NCBI GenBank assembly: GCA_002840905.1
Contig: PHDD01000005.1
Location: 97,630-161,629 of the forward strand
Length of the DNA: 64,000 nt
Direction: 5' to 3'
Origin: Bacteroidetes bacterium HGW-Bacteroidetes-4
GTDB taxonomy: Bacteria > Bacteroidota > Bacteroidia > Bacteroidales > SZUA-534
Part shown: positions 36,981 through 46,441 of the stretch, piece by piece
Layout: each line of letters opens with the position of its first letter
How positions within the stretch are numbered: the stretch's first letter is position 1
Notes under the pieces: generated by a model
What the model saw: the letters and a program-made list of their open reading frames with translations, nothing else
What the model was told of the DNA's origin: nothing
The model's database searches: none
Program-made: the position numbers and the translations under genes

Positions 36981-37373
36981 ACAAATTCAACTAAACACTA
37001 AAACAGCATTGAATAAACAAAAACAGGTTTAATTAAGAATTTACATATACTCAGGCTGGTTTTCTATTTAACAGTACTATTAAGCCCTGCCCGCCGATTC
37101 CTGATTCCCTATTTTTACTGGTGAAAATACAAATTAAATTTTTCTTTTCACCTCATGCTCCTATCGATTTTCTTTTAAAAAGATCCTATTAAGTCAGGAA
37201 TCGTTTACTATTTTATAAATTTGTAGGTGCGTTACTGTAACGTTTCTGTTTTTTATAAGACCAATGTTTGGTTAAATGCCGGAAAGCATTTCAACAACAC
37301 CGGTAATTAATTGTATCTATATATTAATTTTGATTTATTTACATTTTAAATACAAACACAAAATCAGTTAGCA
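36981..37373. other. Divergent intergenic region (393 bp)
   Basis: AT-rich spacer between the regulator (minus) and the dipeptidyl-peptidase gene (plus). No gene or RNA is recognised. TAAATTTG at 37216-37223 and TAATTTTG at 37325-37332 both match TAnnTTTG on the plus strand. Confidence 0.55.
37325..37332 (+). promoter_or_regulatory. Candidate -7 element upstream of the S46 peptidase
   Basis: TAATTTTG matches TAnnTTTG and would place the transcript start about 35 nt before the ATG at 37374. No TTTG is seen at the expected -33 position, so support is partial. Confidence 0.3.
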
Positions 37374-39560
37374 ATGAATAAAATTACGACGGCCCTTTTG
37401 GGGGTTTTTATGTCTGTATCGCTGCTTGTTAAGGCAGACGAAGGCATGTGGTTACCTATTCTGATTAATCAGAACATGGGTACCATGACAGAGATGGGAA
37501 TGCAGCTTTCTGCCGAAGACATCTACAGCATTAACCATTCCAGTGTTAAAGACGCTATTATTGCGCTCGACCGTGGTAGCTGTACTGGTGAGCTCATTTC
37601 GGCACAGGGTCTGGTATTAACCAACCACCATTGCGGATATGGCGAAATTCAGGCACACAGTACCGTTGAACACGATTACCTGACCGATGGTTTTTGGGCC
37701 ATGAGTAAAGATCAGGAATTGGCAAACCCCGGTAAAACCGCTTCGTTTCTTATCCGTGTCGAAGACGTTTCAGAACGGGTTCTTTCAGCTATTCCCGCAG
37801 GAGCCAGCCAGTCCATTCGTAACCATTTGGTCGACAGCGTGGCCCGGGTAATTAACGACGAAGCTACCAAAGGAAATCATTACAATGCCGAAGTAGAAAG
37901 CATGTTTAAAGGAAACTTCTTCTACCTGTTTGTGTACGAAACCTTCCGCGACATTCGTCTGGTTGGTGCTCCTCCAGAGTCCATCGGAAAATTTGGTTCC
38001 GATACCGACAACTGGATGTGGCCACGCCATACCGGCGACTTTAGCATCTTCCGCATTTACGCTGGTCCCGATGGAAAACCTGCCGATTATGCCGAAGATA
38101 ACATTCCTTATACACCCAAACATTTTTTACCCATCTCACTCGATGGCGTTAAAATGGACGACTTTGCCTTTATTATGGGCTACCCCGGTAGCACCCAGCG
38201 TTACATGACTTCGTTCGAACTGAAAAATACCATCGAATTTCAGAACCCTAACCGCGCTAAAATCCGCGGACTAAAACAGGACATCTGGAAGGAAGACATG
38301 GATAAAGACACTGAAGTTCGTATTAAATACGCTTCGAAACACGCCCGTTCAGCTAACTACTGGAAATACTCCATTGAACAAAACAAAGCATTAAAAAAAC
38401 TAAATGTTTTGGAACAAAAACAAGCGCTCGAAGCTAATTTTATGCAATGGGTAAACCAGAACGAAGCCCGAAAAGCCAAATACGGCAACGCATTGAAACT
38501 TATTGAGGAATCAGAGAACGAATCCATCGCTATTTCAAATGCCCAACAGTATGTTTATGAAACATTGATTGGTGGTGCCGAATCGTTTATTTTTGCTTTC
38601 CGCGCATCAGGCCTAATGGCTGCATTGGCTACGCCCGACAGCACCGAGCAAATTAATAAACAGGTTAAACAATTCAGTAAAACTGCCGAAAATTTCTTTA
38701 AAAATTACAATGCCGAAACCGATCTCAAAGTAACCAAAGCGCTGGTAAAACTTTTTATTGCTGATGTTCCGGCTCAATACCACCCCGATTTTATTGCCAA
38801 TGTTATCGATAAAAAATACAAAGGCAACGTGGACAAATTTGTTGACGACTTGTTCAAAAAATCAATCTTTGTTGACAAAACCCGTATGGATGCCTTTTTG
38901 GCAAAACCTTCGGCTAAAGTCCTAAGTAAAGACCTGGCTTTTATGGCTGGTGTAAGTACCATCAAGCAACTTCGCGGATTTGGTGCCATGGTTGAACCGG
39001 CTGGTTTAAAAATGCAGGAAGGCATGCGCTTATTTGTTGGCGGTTTACTCGAGATGAATCCCGATCAGATATATTCGCCCGATGCCAACTCTACCATGCG
39101 CCTGACTTATGGTTCGGTAGGCGATTATTACCCCGCCGATGCAGTTCATTATGCCCATGTTACCACACTCAAAGGAGTTATGGAAAAAGAAGATCCCGAC
39201 GTTCGCGAATTCAATGTTCCTGAAAAACTGAAAGAAATTTATGAGAATAAAGATTTTGGCCCTTACGGAAATCCCGATGGTACCATGAACGTATGTTTTA
39301 CTACCAACAACGACATTACCGGTGGTAACTCAGGTAGCCCGGTTATTAATGGCAAAGGCCAGTTAATTGGTCTGGCATTCGACGGAAACTCTGAAGCCAT
39401 GAGCGGTGACATTGCCTTTGAAAACAGCATGCAAAAATGCATCAATGTCGATATTCGCTACGTTCTCTTGATCATCGATAAATTTGCCGGTGCCAGCAAC
39501 TTAATTGAAGAAATGAAACTGGTAAAAACCGAAGCTGCCGCTGAAGTTACTGCCGAATAA
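37374..39560 (+). CDS. dpp7: Dipeptidyl-peptidase 7, S46 family
   Basis: 728 aa. Signal peptide ends before ADEGMW (typical mature start). Chymotrypsin-type triad: His85 region in LTNHHCGYG, Asp222 in WMWPRHTGDF and Ser653 in TGGNSGSPV. Eighteen residues after the Ser is Gly671 (LAFDGNSEAM). In Porphyromonas gingivalis a Gly here marks DPP7 (hydrophobic or aliphatic P1), while Arg marks DPP11 (acidic P1). It should release dipeptides from the N-termini of peptides in the periplasm. It is a single-gene unit ending in a strong terminator. It has more G and C at third codon positions than its left-hand neighbours, consistent with high expression. Confidence 0.93.
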   Translation: MNKITTALLGVFMSVSLLVKADEGMWLPILINQNMGTMTEMGMQLSAEDIYSINHSSVKDAIIALDRGSCTGELISAQGLVLTNHHCGYGEIQAHSTVEHDYLTDGFWAMSKDQELANPGKTASFLIRVEDVSERVLSAIPAGASQSIRNHLVDSVARVINDEATKGNHYNAEVESMFKGNFFYLFVYETFRDIRLVGAPPESIGKFGSDTDNWMWPRHTGDFSIFRIYAGPDGKPADYAEDNIPYTPKHFLPISLDGVKMDDFAFIMGYPGSTQRYMTSFELKNTIEFQNPNRAKIRGLKQDIWKEDMDKDTEVRIKYASKHARSANYWKYSIEQNKALKKLNVLEQKQALEANFMQWVNQNEARKAKYGNALKLIEESENESIAISNAQQYVYETLIGGAESFIFAFRASGLMAALATPDSTEQINKQVKQFSKTAENFFKNYNAETDLKVTKALVKLFIADVPAQYHPDFIANVIDKKYKGNVDKFVDDLFKKSIFVDKTRMDAFLAKPSAKVLSKDLAFMAGVSTIKQLRGFGAMVEPAGLKMQEGMRLFVGGLLEMNPDQIYSPDANSTMRLTYGSVGDYYPADAVHYAHVTTLKGVMEKEDPDVREFNVPEKLKEIYENKDFGPYGNPDGTMNVCFTTNNDITGGNSGSPVINGKGQLIGLAFDGNSEAMSGDIAFENSMQKCINVDIRYVLLIIDKFAGASNLIEEMKLVKTEAAAEVTAE

Positions 39561-39604
39561 GCTGCAATGGAAAACTAAATCGGTAAAAAATTTTTATTAC
39601 TGCC

Positions 39605-39638
39605 GAGGCTGTTCTTTTGAGGACAGCCTCTTTTTTTT
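39605..39638 (+). terminator. Rho-independent terminator after dpp7
   Basis: The stem GAGGCTGT (39605-39612) / ACAGCCTC (39623-39630) is extended by two G-T/C-G pairs and followed by eight T. The rest of the 332-bp gap to 39892 holds no gene that I can see. Confidence 0.85.
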
Positions 39639-39892
39639 AGTTTAGTTCACAGAAGAATTCCTAAGGCTGCCGATGAAAATTTTCTGCGGTGAAAAGTTTT
39701 ATCGGCTGCTTTGGAAAATATAATTTCCTGCGCACGAAATTTTGATGCACTCGCAGGTCCCTGTTTACAGGTACCAAAACCTGACTACTTCTATCATTCG
39801 GTATACAACATTCATCAAATCAAAAACCCGGAATTTTAACCCGGTGTTTTTTCAAAAATCGCTAACTTTAATCCTTCAATAAACAAGGGCCA

Positions 39893-40687
39893 ATGCATAA
39901 CTTTACCTACCACCACCAAAACCTTTCGTACACTGACCGTGGCAAAGGCTTTCCCCTAGTCTTGTTGCACGGCTACCTCGAAACCAAAGAAGTTTGGGAT
40001 GATTTTGCAGAACAACTGGCTGTAAAACACCGGGTAATTATCCCCGACATTCCGGGCCACGGACAAAGTGAACTGCTGGCACCCATTCACTCCATGGAAC
40101 TGATGGCCGATGCCATAAAGGCCTTGCTGTTTCATTTGAAAATAAGTTCCTGTTACATGGTGGGCCATAGCATGGGGGCTTATGTTATGCTGGCTTTTGC
40201 CGATAAATATCCTGAGCTGCTTGCCGGCATGCTGGTATTTCACAGCTCGGTTTATGCCGATACTGAAGAGAAAAAACAAAACCGTTTAAACGAAATAGCT
40301 CTTATTGAAAAAAGACAGCTTCAGCAGGTAATTGAACAACACCTGCCACACACCTTTGCCCGGCCCATGCTTCCGGAATATCAGGCACATATTCAACGGC
40401 TGACTCAAAAAGCACTGCAACACAATCCACAAGGGGTTTGTGCCCTGATACGGGGAATGATGGAACGCCCCGACCGCCAGGATTTGGTGAAACAATGGGG
40501 CAAGCCTCTGGGGTTTGTATTTGGAGCCAACGACAATTTTATACCACAAGCAGCAGCATTAAAAATGCAAACATTAAATCCCCAAAGTCAGGTTTATTGG
40601 CTGAAACATTCGGGCCATATGGGTTTTATTGAAGAGCCCGAAACATCGCTTCAGCTTGTAATTAGTTTTGCTGAAATGTCAGGCTAA
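39893..40687 (+). CDS. Alpha/beta hydrolase
   Basis: 264 aa, no signal peptide. Alpha/beta-hydrolase fold with oxyanion motif LLHGYLETKEVWDDF (about 24-38). Nucleophile elbow VGHSMGAYVML (Ser about 93), acid in FGANDNFIP (about 217) and His in KHSGHMGFIEEP (about 245). It resembles small carboxylesterases and C-C hydrolases of the MhpC/BioH type. The substrate cannot be told from sequence. It precedes the DNA polymerase subunit gene by 56 bp on the same strand, so the two may be co-transcribed. Confidence 0.85.
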   Translation: MHNFTYHHQNLSYTDRGKGFPLVLLHGYLETKEVWDDFAEQLAVKHRVIIPDIPGHGQSELLAPIHSMELMADAIKALLFHLKISSCYMVGHSMGAYVMLAFADKYPELLAGMLVFHSSVYADTEEKKQNRLNEIALIEKRQLQQVIEQHLPHTFARPMLPEYQAHIQRLTQKALQHNPQGVCALIRGMMERPDRQDLVKQWGKPLGFVFGANDNFIPQAAALKMQTLNPQSQVYWLKHSGHMGFIEEPETSLQLVISFAEMSG

Positions 40688-40743
40688 TTCCCCACGGCCT
40701 TTTACTTTTTAAAACGTATATTTGCAGCAAAACAAACTGAGCT

Positions 40744-41868
40744 ATGTTATTTGCCGACATCATTGGTCAACAAGTTACCATCAACCATTTACGCCACACG
40801 GTAAAAGAGAACCGCATAAGCCATGCCCAGCTTTTGTTGGGAGGCGAAGGATATGGGGCCCTGCCACTGGCTTTGGCTTTTGCCCAATACCTTATGTGCC
40901 AGAACCGAAGCGAAACCGATGCCTGCGGAACCTGTGCTGCCTGCCGGAAAGTGGCCAAATACCAGCATCCCGACTTACACTTTGTGTTCCCGGTTATACC
41001 AGATAAGACCAACGACATACCTGTCAGCGATAAATATATTGCTCCCTGGCGCCAATTTATCCTGAAAGAACCTTATGGAACCTATACTGAATGGATGGCG
41101 GCATTAAATGCCGAAAAAACACAAGGCCTGATCCGGGCCGAAGAAGGAAGGGAGATTATCCGCAAACTCAGCATGAAATCGTTCGAGGCCGAATACAAAA
41201 TAATGATCATCTGGTATCCCGAAAAGATGAATGCCGAAGCGGGTAACAAGCTGTTAAAACTAATTGAGGAACCCCCCGAAAAAACGCTGTTCTTTTTGGT
41301 TGCCGAAAACAGTGAGTTTATTTTAAATACCATTCTGTCGCGCACCCAACTCATTAAGATAGGACGTATTTCGGAAGACGCTTTGTTTGTTGCCCTGAAA
41401 AATCGTTTTCAGCTCAACGACGAGAAAGCCCGGCAAATAGCCCGCATCAGCGATGGGAATTACGTCCAGGCTAAAGAATACATCAACAGCTCGGTCGACA
41501 CCCAACAAAACTACGACAATTTTATACAAATGATGCGCCTGAGTTATGCCGGTAAAATCCCTGAAATGATTGCCTGGGTCGACGAGGTGGCAAAACTGGG
41601 CCGCGAAAGGCAAAAAGCTTTTTTGGCATACAGCCTGCGTATGGTTCGCGAAAATTTAGTGCTAAATCAAAAACAAAAACAAATGGCCCGCTTATCGGCC
41701 GACGAAACCAGTTTTGCCGAGCGCTTTTCCACCTATATTCATCCGGCAAACTGCGGCCTGTTGCAACAGGAACTCGACAAAGCTTTTATGCACATTGCTC
41801 GTTATGCCAACGCCAAAGTAGTGTTTCTCGACCTTTGTTTTAAGCAAAACCGCTTACTTCGTTTATAA
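40744..41868 (+). CDS. holB: DNA polymerase III, delta-prime subunit
   Basis: 374 aa. Clamp-loader AAA+ fold: N-terminal FADIIGQQVTINHLRHTV and degenerate Walker A GGEGYGALPLA, as normal for the non-ATPase delta-prime. Zinc-binding cysteines C52, C61, C64 and C67 (ACGTCAAC). Sensor region MNAEAGNKLLKLIEEPPE followed by LFFLVAENSEFILNTILSRTQ, where SRTQ replaces the usual SRCQ. The C-terminal collar domain contacts the rest of the clamp loader. It is essential for loading the sliding clamp. Confidence 0.92.
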   Translation: MLFADIIGQQVTINHLRHTVKENRISHAQLLLGGEGYGALPLALAFAQYLMCQNRSETDACGTCAACRKVAKYQHPDLHFVFPVIPDKTNDIPVSDKYIAPWRQFILKEPYGTYTEWMAALNAEKTQGLIRAEEGREIIRKLSMKSFEAEYKIMIIWYPEKMNAEAGNKLLKLIEEPPEKTLFFLVAENSEFILNTILSRTQLIKIGRISEDALFVALKNRFQLNDEKARQIARISDGNYVQAKEYINSSVDTQQNYDNFIQMMRLSYAGKIPEMIAWVDEVAKLGRERQKAFLAYSLRMVRENLVLNQKQKQMARLSADETSFAERFSTYIHPANCGLLQQELDKAFMHIARYANAKVVFLDLCFKQNRLLRL

Positions 41869-41890
41869 AAAACTATTAACCAAATAAAAG

Positions 41891-41928
41891 AACAGCAGCC
41901 AACTTTCGCCGGCTGCTGTTTTACTTTT
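41891..41928. terminator. Bidirectional terminator between convergent genes
   Basis: The 10-bp stem AACAGCAGCC / GGCTGCTGTT (41891-41900 / 41911-41920) is followed by TTACTTTT on plus and CTTTTATTT on minus. It serves holB and the convergent metallopeptidase gene. Confidence 0.75.
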
Positions 41929-41957
41929 AATCCCATTACAGGATTCCTATTTATTAC

Positions 41958-44900
41958 CTATTGTTTTATAAACCGGGTTGAAATTTGTTTGTTCCCATCA
42001 TCTAAAATCAGGGTATAAATACCTTTGGCCAAACCCGATACATCAAGGGACTCTTCCTGGTTAAACAAAGGCTCAGCAATTACAGTACGCCCTGAAACAT
42101 CATAAATAGTAAGTACCACTTCGCGCATTCCGGCAAAGGAAATATTCAAATCGTTTTGAACCGGATTCGGGAAAACCATAAAATCATGCAACTCATCGGA
42201 ACTTAACGCTTCAGCGGCTTCAAACGAAGAGGCCAATACGTTATAGGTCGATGAAACAATAGTTAAGGTGTAATCTTCCACTTCACCATAACTAAAGGTT
42301 TCGCATGCTGTTGCTGCGGCATTGTACTTCATGGTAACCCGCATACGGGTTTGACCCAATAAAGCCGTAGTAGGAATAGTCATGGTAGCACTTAGCGTAC
42401 CCGAGCTGCTCGATGAACCATAAACCAAACGCTCGTCGGTTCCAAACACACCATCGTGGTTCAAATCGACCCACACATGCCAGTATTCGGTGTAACTTGA
42501 GCTGCGGAAACCGGCACTAAAATAAATGGTGTTGGCTCCCAAAGCCACGGTTCCTAACATGCTGGTATTGTTGGCATAACCGCCATTATTACCCGACACA
42601 TTGTTAATTCCGCCTACCTGAACCAAATCAATCCATTCGTAAGTCGAATTGTTTCCTTTTGATGCACAATAGCTAATGGTTCCACTCAAGGTGGTTACAT
42701 TAATGGTATTGCTGGCTCCCGACACGTTTCCGGCAGCATCTGCAGCTTTAACATAGAAAGAATAAGTGGTTGCAGCCGTTAATCCAGTCATACTGGTCGA
42801 TGTACCAGTCACCGTTTTAACCAGTGAACCATTCTGGAATACCTGGTAGCCGGTAACTCCCACGTTATCGGTCGATGCATTCCAGCTTAAAGTAAGGCTG
42901 GTAGTTGATACGCCCGAAGCGGCTAGATTTGTTGGAACAGTGGGAACCTGAGTATCTGAGGCACTTTGTGTAGTCACATTTACGGTGTTACTGGCAGCAC
43001 TTATGTTGCCGGCTGCATCCTGAGCTTTTACCGAGAACGAATACGAAGTACCCGCAGTTAAACCGGTAATCTGAGCAGAAGTTGCTGTGGTTGTGCCCAA
43101 AGCCGTTGCGCCCTGATAAACAATGTAAGCAGTAACACCCACATTATCGGTCGATGCATTCCAGGCCAGGTTAACCGTTGTCTGGGTAACAGACGAAGCC
43201 GTTAAACTACTTGGGGCTGTTGGTGCCTGTGTATCGGCTCCACCCGATGTAAATTCAACAGTATAATCTTCAACCTCACCATAACTAAAGGTTTCGCATT
43301 CGGTTTGGGCTCCATTATACTTCATGCTCACACGCATCCGGGTTGTTCCGGTGGCTGACGATGGAATGTTAATGGTTCCGCTAACTGCAGCTTTGCTCAT
43401 AGCTCCGGCATCAAACACCAATTCTCCGGCATCAGCAAAATCCATATCTCCGTTGTAGTCGATCCAGATTTTCCAGTATTCATTATATGTAGTGCTGGCA
43501 AAACCTGGAGTTAAGGTAATGGCATACGACTGTCCCGGCGTTAAAGCCACGGTTTCAGAAGTAAAGTTCGAATATCCGGCAGCCCCTGAGGTTTTGGTAT
43601 AAGCACCCACCTTTACGCTGGCTATCCATTCGTAACTGAAATTGCTTCCTTTTGATGCACAATACGATGGGGTGCTTCCACCGCCATAAGCACTGCCTAC
43701 ACCAATGGCATACATGGCGTTGGTAACCTGAATTACTTCGTTCGATGTGGCACCATACAAATCGGTTGCCGATTGAATGGCATAAGTACGTGCATTGGCA
43801 TAATTCGACGAAGCACTTAAATATACACTCTCCATACGCCAGGCAATTTTTTCGGCTTTGGTAATACCAAGTCCGGTAACACTATAACTATCCCCATTAT
43901 CATTGGTTCCTGAACCACCTTCTGAAATCAGGTAGAACCAATAGCAGAAAGGTCCGTTGTTGGTGTGTACCCCGCCGTAATCGTTCGATGATGTTGGGTT
44001 GCTGGCCAGGGGAGCCCAGTAGGTTCCTCCGTAGGTGTCGGGCAACCCTTCGGCATTGGGATTACTTAGTATGCGCAATCCTTCGTGACCGCTACGACGC
44101 TCAATGTCTTCACCCATAACCCAAATGTTTTTTTCAGGAGCGGCATAAGCCTCAACACATGCTCCCCAAATGTCGGAGAATGCTTCGTTTAAAGCTCCCG
44201 ATTCGTTTTGGTAAACCAAATCGGCAGTATAAGTACAAACGGCATGTCCATGTTCGTGGGCCGAAACGTCCAAACTCGCCAGGGCATCAAAATAAGTGTT
44301 GCTACCGTCACCAAAAGTGAAAACTGAACCATTCCAGTAAGCGTTATCGTAAGCATTGTCGAAATGCACATACGCTTTCATTAAAGCTCCGCTTCCATCA
44401 AAACTATTGCGGTTATGAATGTTCAGCCAGTAATCGTAAATCTGCTGAAAAGCCCAGTGGCATTCCATAGCAATATCATCTTTGGCTGTATTGTGATATT
44501 CAGCGTAAGTCCAACTGTTGTTGGCGTCGGTAAAATCAACAGCACTGTTGTAGTTGGTACTGGTATTCATATCGTAGGTAATAATACCATTCCCTCTGGA
44601 GTAGTCGCGCAAGCGATACGAACTGTTGTAAGAATCGGTAGTAAAATTACGGTTGCCGCTGTAACGGGTATCCCCATTCCCGTTGGCTACAGCCGATTTA
44701 ATAATGGCATTGTGGTTAACAATTTTGCCAGTTTTGGCATCCACATAAATGTAAGCACGACTTACCGGATTTGTGGCATAAACATCGAACTTATAAGCAT
44801 ACGATGGCGTTACGTGTTCTTCTTTGGTTTTGGCAAAAGCATTTTCAACAATCACCAATTCCCCTTTGGGGAACCAGGTAGCACTGGCATTATTTTTTTC

Positions 44901-45389
44901 ATTTTTCAGCCATTGTTCATTGTTTCCATCTTCCCACATATAGTTTTGGGCACCCACATAACTCAAGGCTTTCTCCAAAGCTTCGGCTTCTGTTAAAACG
45001 TGAGCCAAATCCACATTTTGGATTTCTTTGTAAATACCACTTAAGGCAAAAACCTGTCCTTCTTTTGAGTGAATGGTGTAGGTTCCAAACTCTACAGGAA
45101 TGTTACGATAGGTTTGCTGGTACTTTTGATGTACCATACCCAGTTCGTCCTGGTGAGATTTTGCTTCGCGGTACGATTCGTTACTCCTTAAATTCAGCAC
45201 ATCGCGGAAGAGCTGTTCCGGTTGTTGTGCTACATAGGCTTTTGCAGCCACATTAAACTCAATTAAGGTTGGCCTACCTTTTTCATCCAATACCTGTTGC
45301 TTTATTGCACCTTTTTGCTGTGCCGAACTGGCCAGTCCAAAAAAAGCAAGTAAAACAAGCATCAATACCTTTTGGTAAACATGTTTCAT
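41958..45389 (-). CDS. Secreted M4 (thermolysin-like) metallopeptidase with T9SS tail
   Basis: 1143 aa. Signal peptide 1-23. FTP/PepSY propeptide about 35-220. M4 catalytic domain about 230-570 with the zinc motif H378-E-H-G-H382 and the third ligand in NESGALNEAFSD. Then GEVED domain about 572-712, two fibronectin III domains (about 718-808 and 815-905), a second GEVED about 908-1045, and a T9SS type A domain (about 1066-1143, MVFPNPVQNDLNI). The two GEVED modules share SYCASKG at the start and ACETFSYGEVEDYT-like ends, showing internal duplication. It is a secreted endopeptidase, perhaps feeding peptides to DPP7. It is monocistronic and divergent from the LytTR regulator. Confidence 0.93.
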   Translation of the reverse strand: MKHVYQKVLMLVLLAFFGLASSAQQKGAIKQQVLDEKGRPTLIEFNVAAKAYVAQQPEQLFRDVLNLRSNESYREAKSHQDELGMVHQKYQQTYRNIPVEFGTYTIHSKEGQVFALSGIYKEIQNVDLAHVLTEAEALEKALSYVGAQNYMWEDGNNEQWLKNEKNNASATWFPKGELVIVENAFAKTKEEHVTPSYAYKFDVYATNPVSRAYIYVDAKTGKIVNHNAIIKSAVANGNGDTRYSGNRNFTTDSYNSSYRLRDYSRGNGIITYDMNTSTNYNSAVDFTDANNSWTYAEYHNTAKDDIAMECHWAFQQIYDYWLNIHNRNSFDGSGALMKAYVHFDNAYDNAYWNGSVFTFGDGSNTYFDALASLDVSAHEHGHAVCTYTADLVYQNESGALNEAFSDIWGACVEAYAAPEKNIWVMGEDIERRSGHEGLRILSNPNAEGLPDTYGGTYWAPLASNPTSSNDYGGVHTNNGPFCYWFYLISEGGSGTNDNGDSYSVTGLGITKAEKIAWRMESVYLSASSNYANARTYAIQSATDLYGATSNEVIQVTNAMYAIGVGSAYGGGSTPSYCASKGSNFSYEWIASVKVGAYTKTSGAAGYSNFTSETVALTPGQSYAITLTPGFASTTYNEYWKIWIDYNGDMDFADAGELVFDAGAMSKAAVSGTINIPSSATGTTRMRVSMKYNGAQTECETFSYGEVEDYTVEFTSGGADTQAPTAPSSLTASSVTQTTVNLAWNASTDNVGVTAYIVYQGATALGTTTATSAQITGLTAGTSYSFSVKAQDAAGNISAASNTVNVTTQSASDTQVPTVPTNLAASGVSTTSLTLSWNASTDNVGVTGYQVFQNGSLVKTVTGTSTSMTGLTAATTYSFYVKAADAAGNVSGASNTINVTTLSGTISYCASKGNNSTYEWIDLVQVGGINNVSGNNGGYANNTSMLGTVALGANTIYFSAGFRSSSYTEYWHVWVDLNHDGVFGTDERLVYGSSSSSGTLSATMTIPTTALLGQTRMRVTMKYNAAATACETFSYGEVEDYTLTIVSSTYNVLASSFEAAEALSSDELHDFMVFPNPVQNDLNISFAGMREVVLTIYDVSGRTVIAEPLFNQEESLDVSGLAKGIYTLILDDGNKQISTRFIKQ

Positions 45390-45578
45390 AAATACTTAGT
45401 TTAGTTGTTAAACAATTGTTGTTGTTAATCCTCTAAGGTAAGCAAAGCCCGGCTCCAAAAATCAGAAAATAGACAAACAACAAATACCTAATGCCAAACA
45501 ACGGCTTACTAAGATTTCTTTCTTGTGGTTCTTTTGAAAAGAATAAAATAGTATCTTGCATCGGCAAACAACAAAAAA

Positions 45579-46280
45579 ATGGGTATCATTTGTGGTATAA
45601 TTGATGATGATGCATTGGCCATTAGCATTTTACAAAGCTATATGGAAAAAATTCCGGACTTGCATTTAGCTTTTACGCTAAACTCGGCTGTTGTTGCTGA
45701 GGCCAGCCTGCTAAAACACAAACCCGACCTGCTTTTCCTGGATGTTGAAATGCCTCAGCTTTCGGGAATTGAGTGGCTTTATACCCTGACCGAGAAACCA
45801 GCAGTGGTAATCAGTTCGGCAAAAAAAGACTATGCTGCTGAAGCATTCGACCTCGAAATATTAGATTACCTGGTAAAACCGGTGACCTTTCAGCGTTTTG
45901 CCAAATGCATTCACAAATTTGAACAATCGCGACAAAATGTTCCGGTTAAGGAAAATCAAACAGACCCATGGATTTTTGTCAACGAAAATAAGAAAATGGT
46001 CAAAATTGAAACGACCGATATTCTATATGTGGAAAGCCTGAAAGATTACATAAAAATACACACCCGGACACGCAGTGTAATAACCAAAGACCAAATAACA
46101 GCCTTTGCCGAACGTCTCCCCGCTTCAAAGTTCCTGAGAATTCACCGCTCGTATCTGGTAGCCATACAGCACATTGACAGTTACAACGCCAGTGTTGTAG
46201 AAATAAACCACCAGGAAATACCCATTGGGCGAAACTACAAAAACGAATGTCTTGAGATACTTGAAAAATCAGGGCAATAA
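45579..46280 (+). CDS. LytTR-type response regulator
   Basis: 233 aa. Receiver domain 1-120 with phospho-acceptor Asp55 (LLFLDVEMPQLSG), Ser/Lys contacts VISSAKKDY and LVKPVTFQRF. LytTR DNA-binding domain about 128-228 (TTDILYVESLKDYIKIHTR, FLRIHRSYLVAI). Usual length. No LytS-type histidine kinase is adjacent, so its kinase is elsewhere. Neighbours are the divergent M4 peptidase and, 161 bp downstream, a T9SS surface protein. Either may be a target; inference. Confidence 0.92.
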   Translation: MGIICGIIDDDALAISILQSYMEKIPDLHLAFTLNSAVVAEASLLKHKPDLLFLDVEMPQLSGIEWLYTLTEKPAVVISSAKKDYAAEAFDLEILDYLVKPVTFQRFAKCIHKFEQSRQNVPVKENQTDPWIFVNENKKMVKIETTDILYVESLKDYIKIHTRTRSVITKDQITAFAERLPASKFLRIHRSYLVAIQHIDSYNASVVEINHQEIPIGRNYKNECLEILEKSGQ

Positions 46281-46441
46281 TTCAATAATTTTTATCACTA
46301 AAAAACAGCCATTTACCCTAAAGGTACATGCACCCGTCCAATAGCATGAAAATTACATGGCACAAAGGTAACCCAAAGGCGTTAAGTTTCGTTAATGGGA
46401 ATAGTTATTAGGAGTTAAACAAAACAATAAAAAACAAAACA

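Noticed and set aside
44415..44996. 193-codon open frame antisense to the M4 peptidase
   Set aside because: Lies wholly within the propeptide/catalytic coding region on the other strand, and its Val/Ile-rich translation resembles no family.
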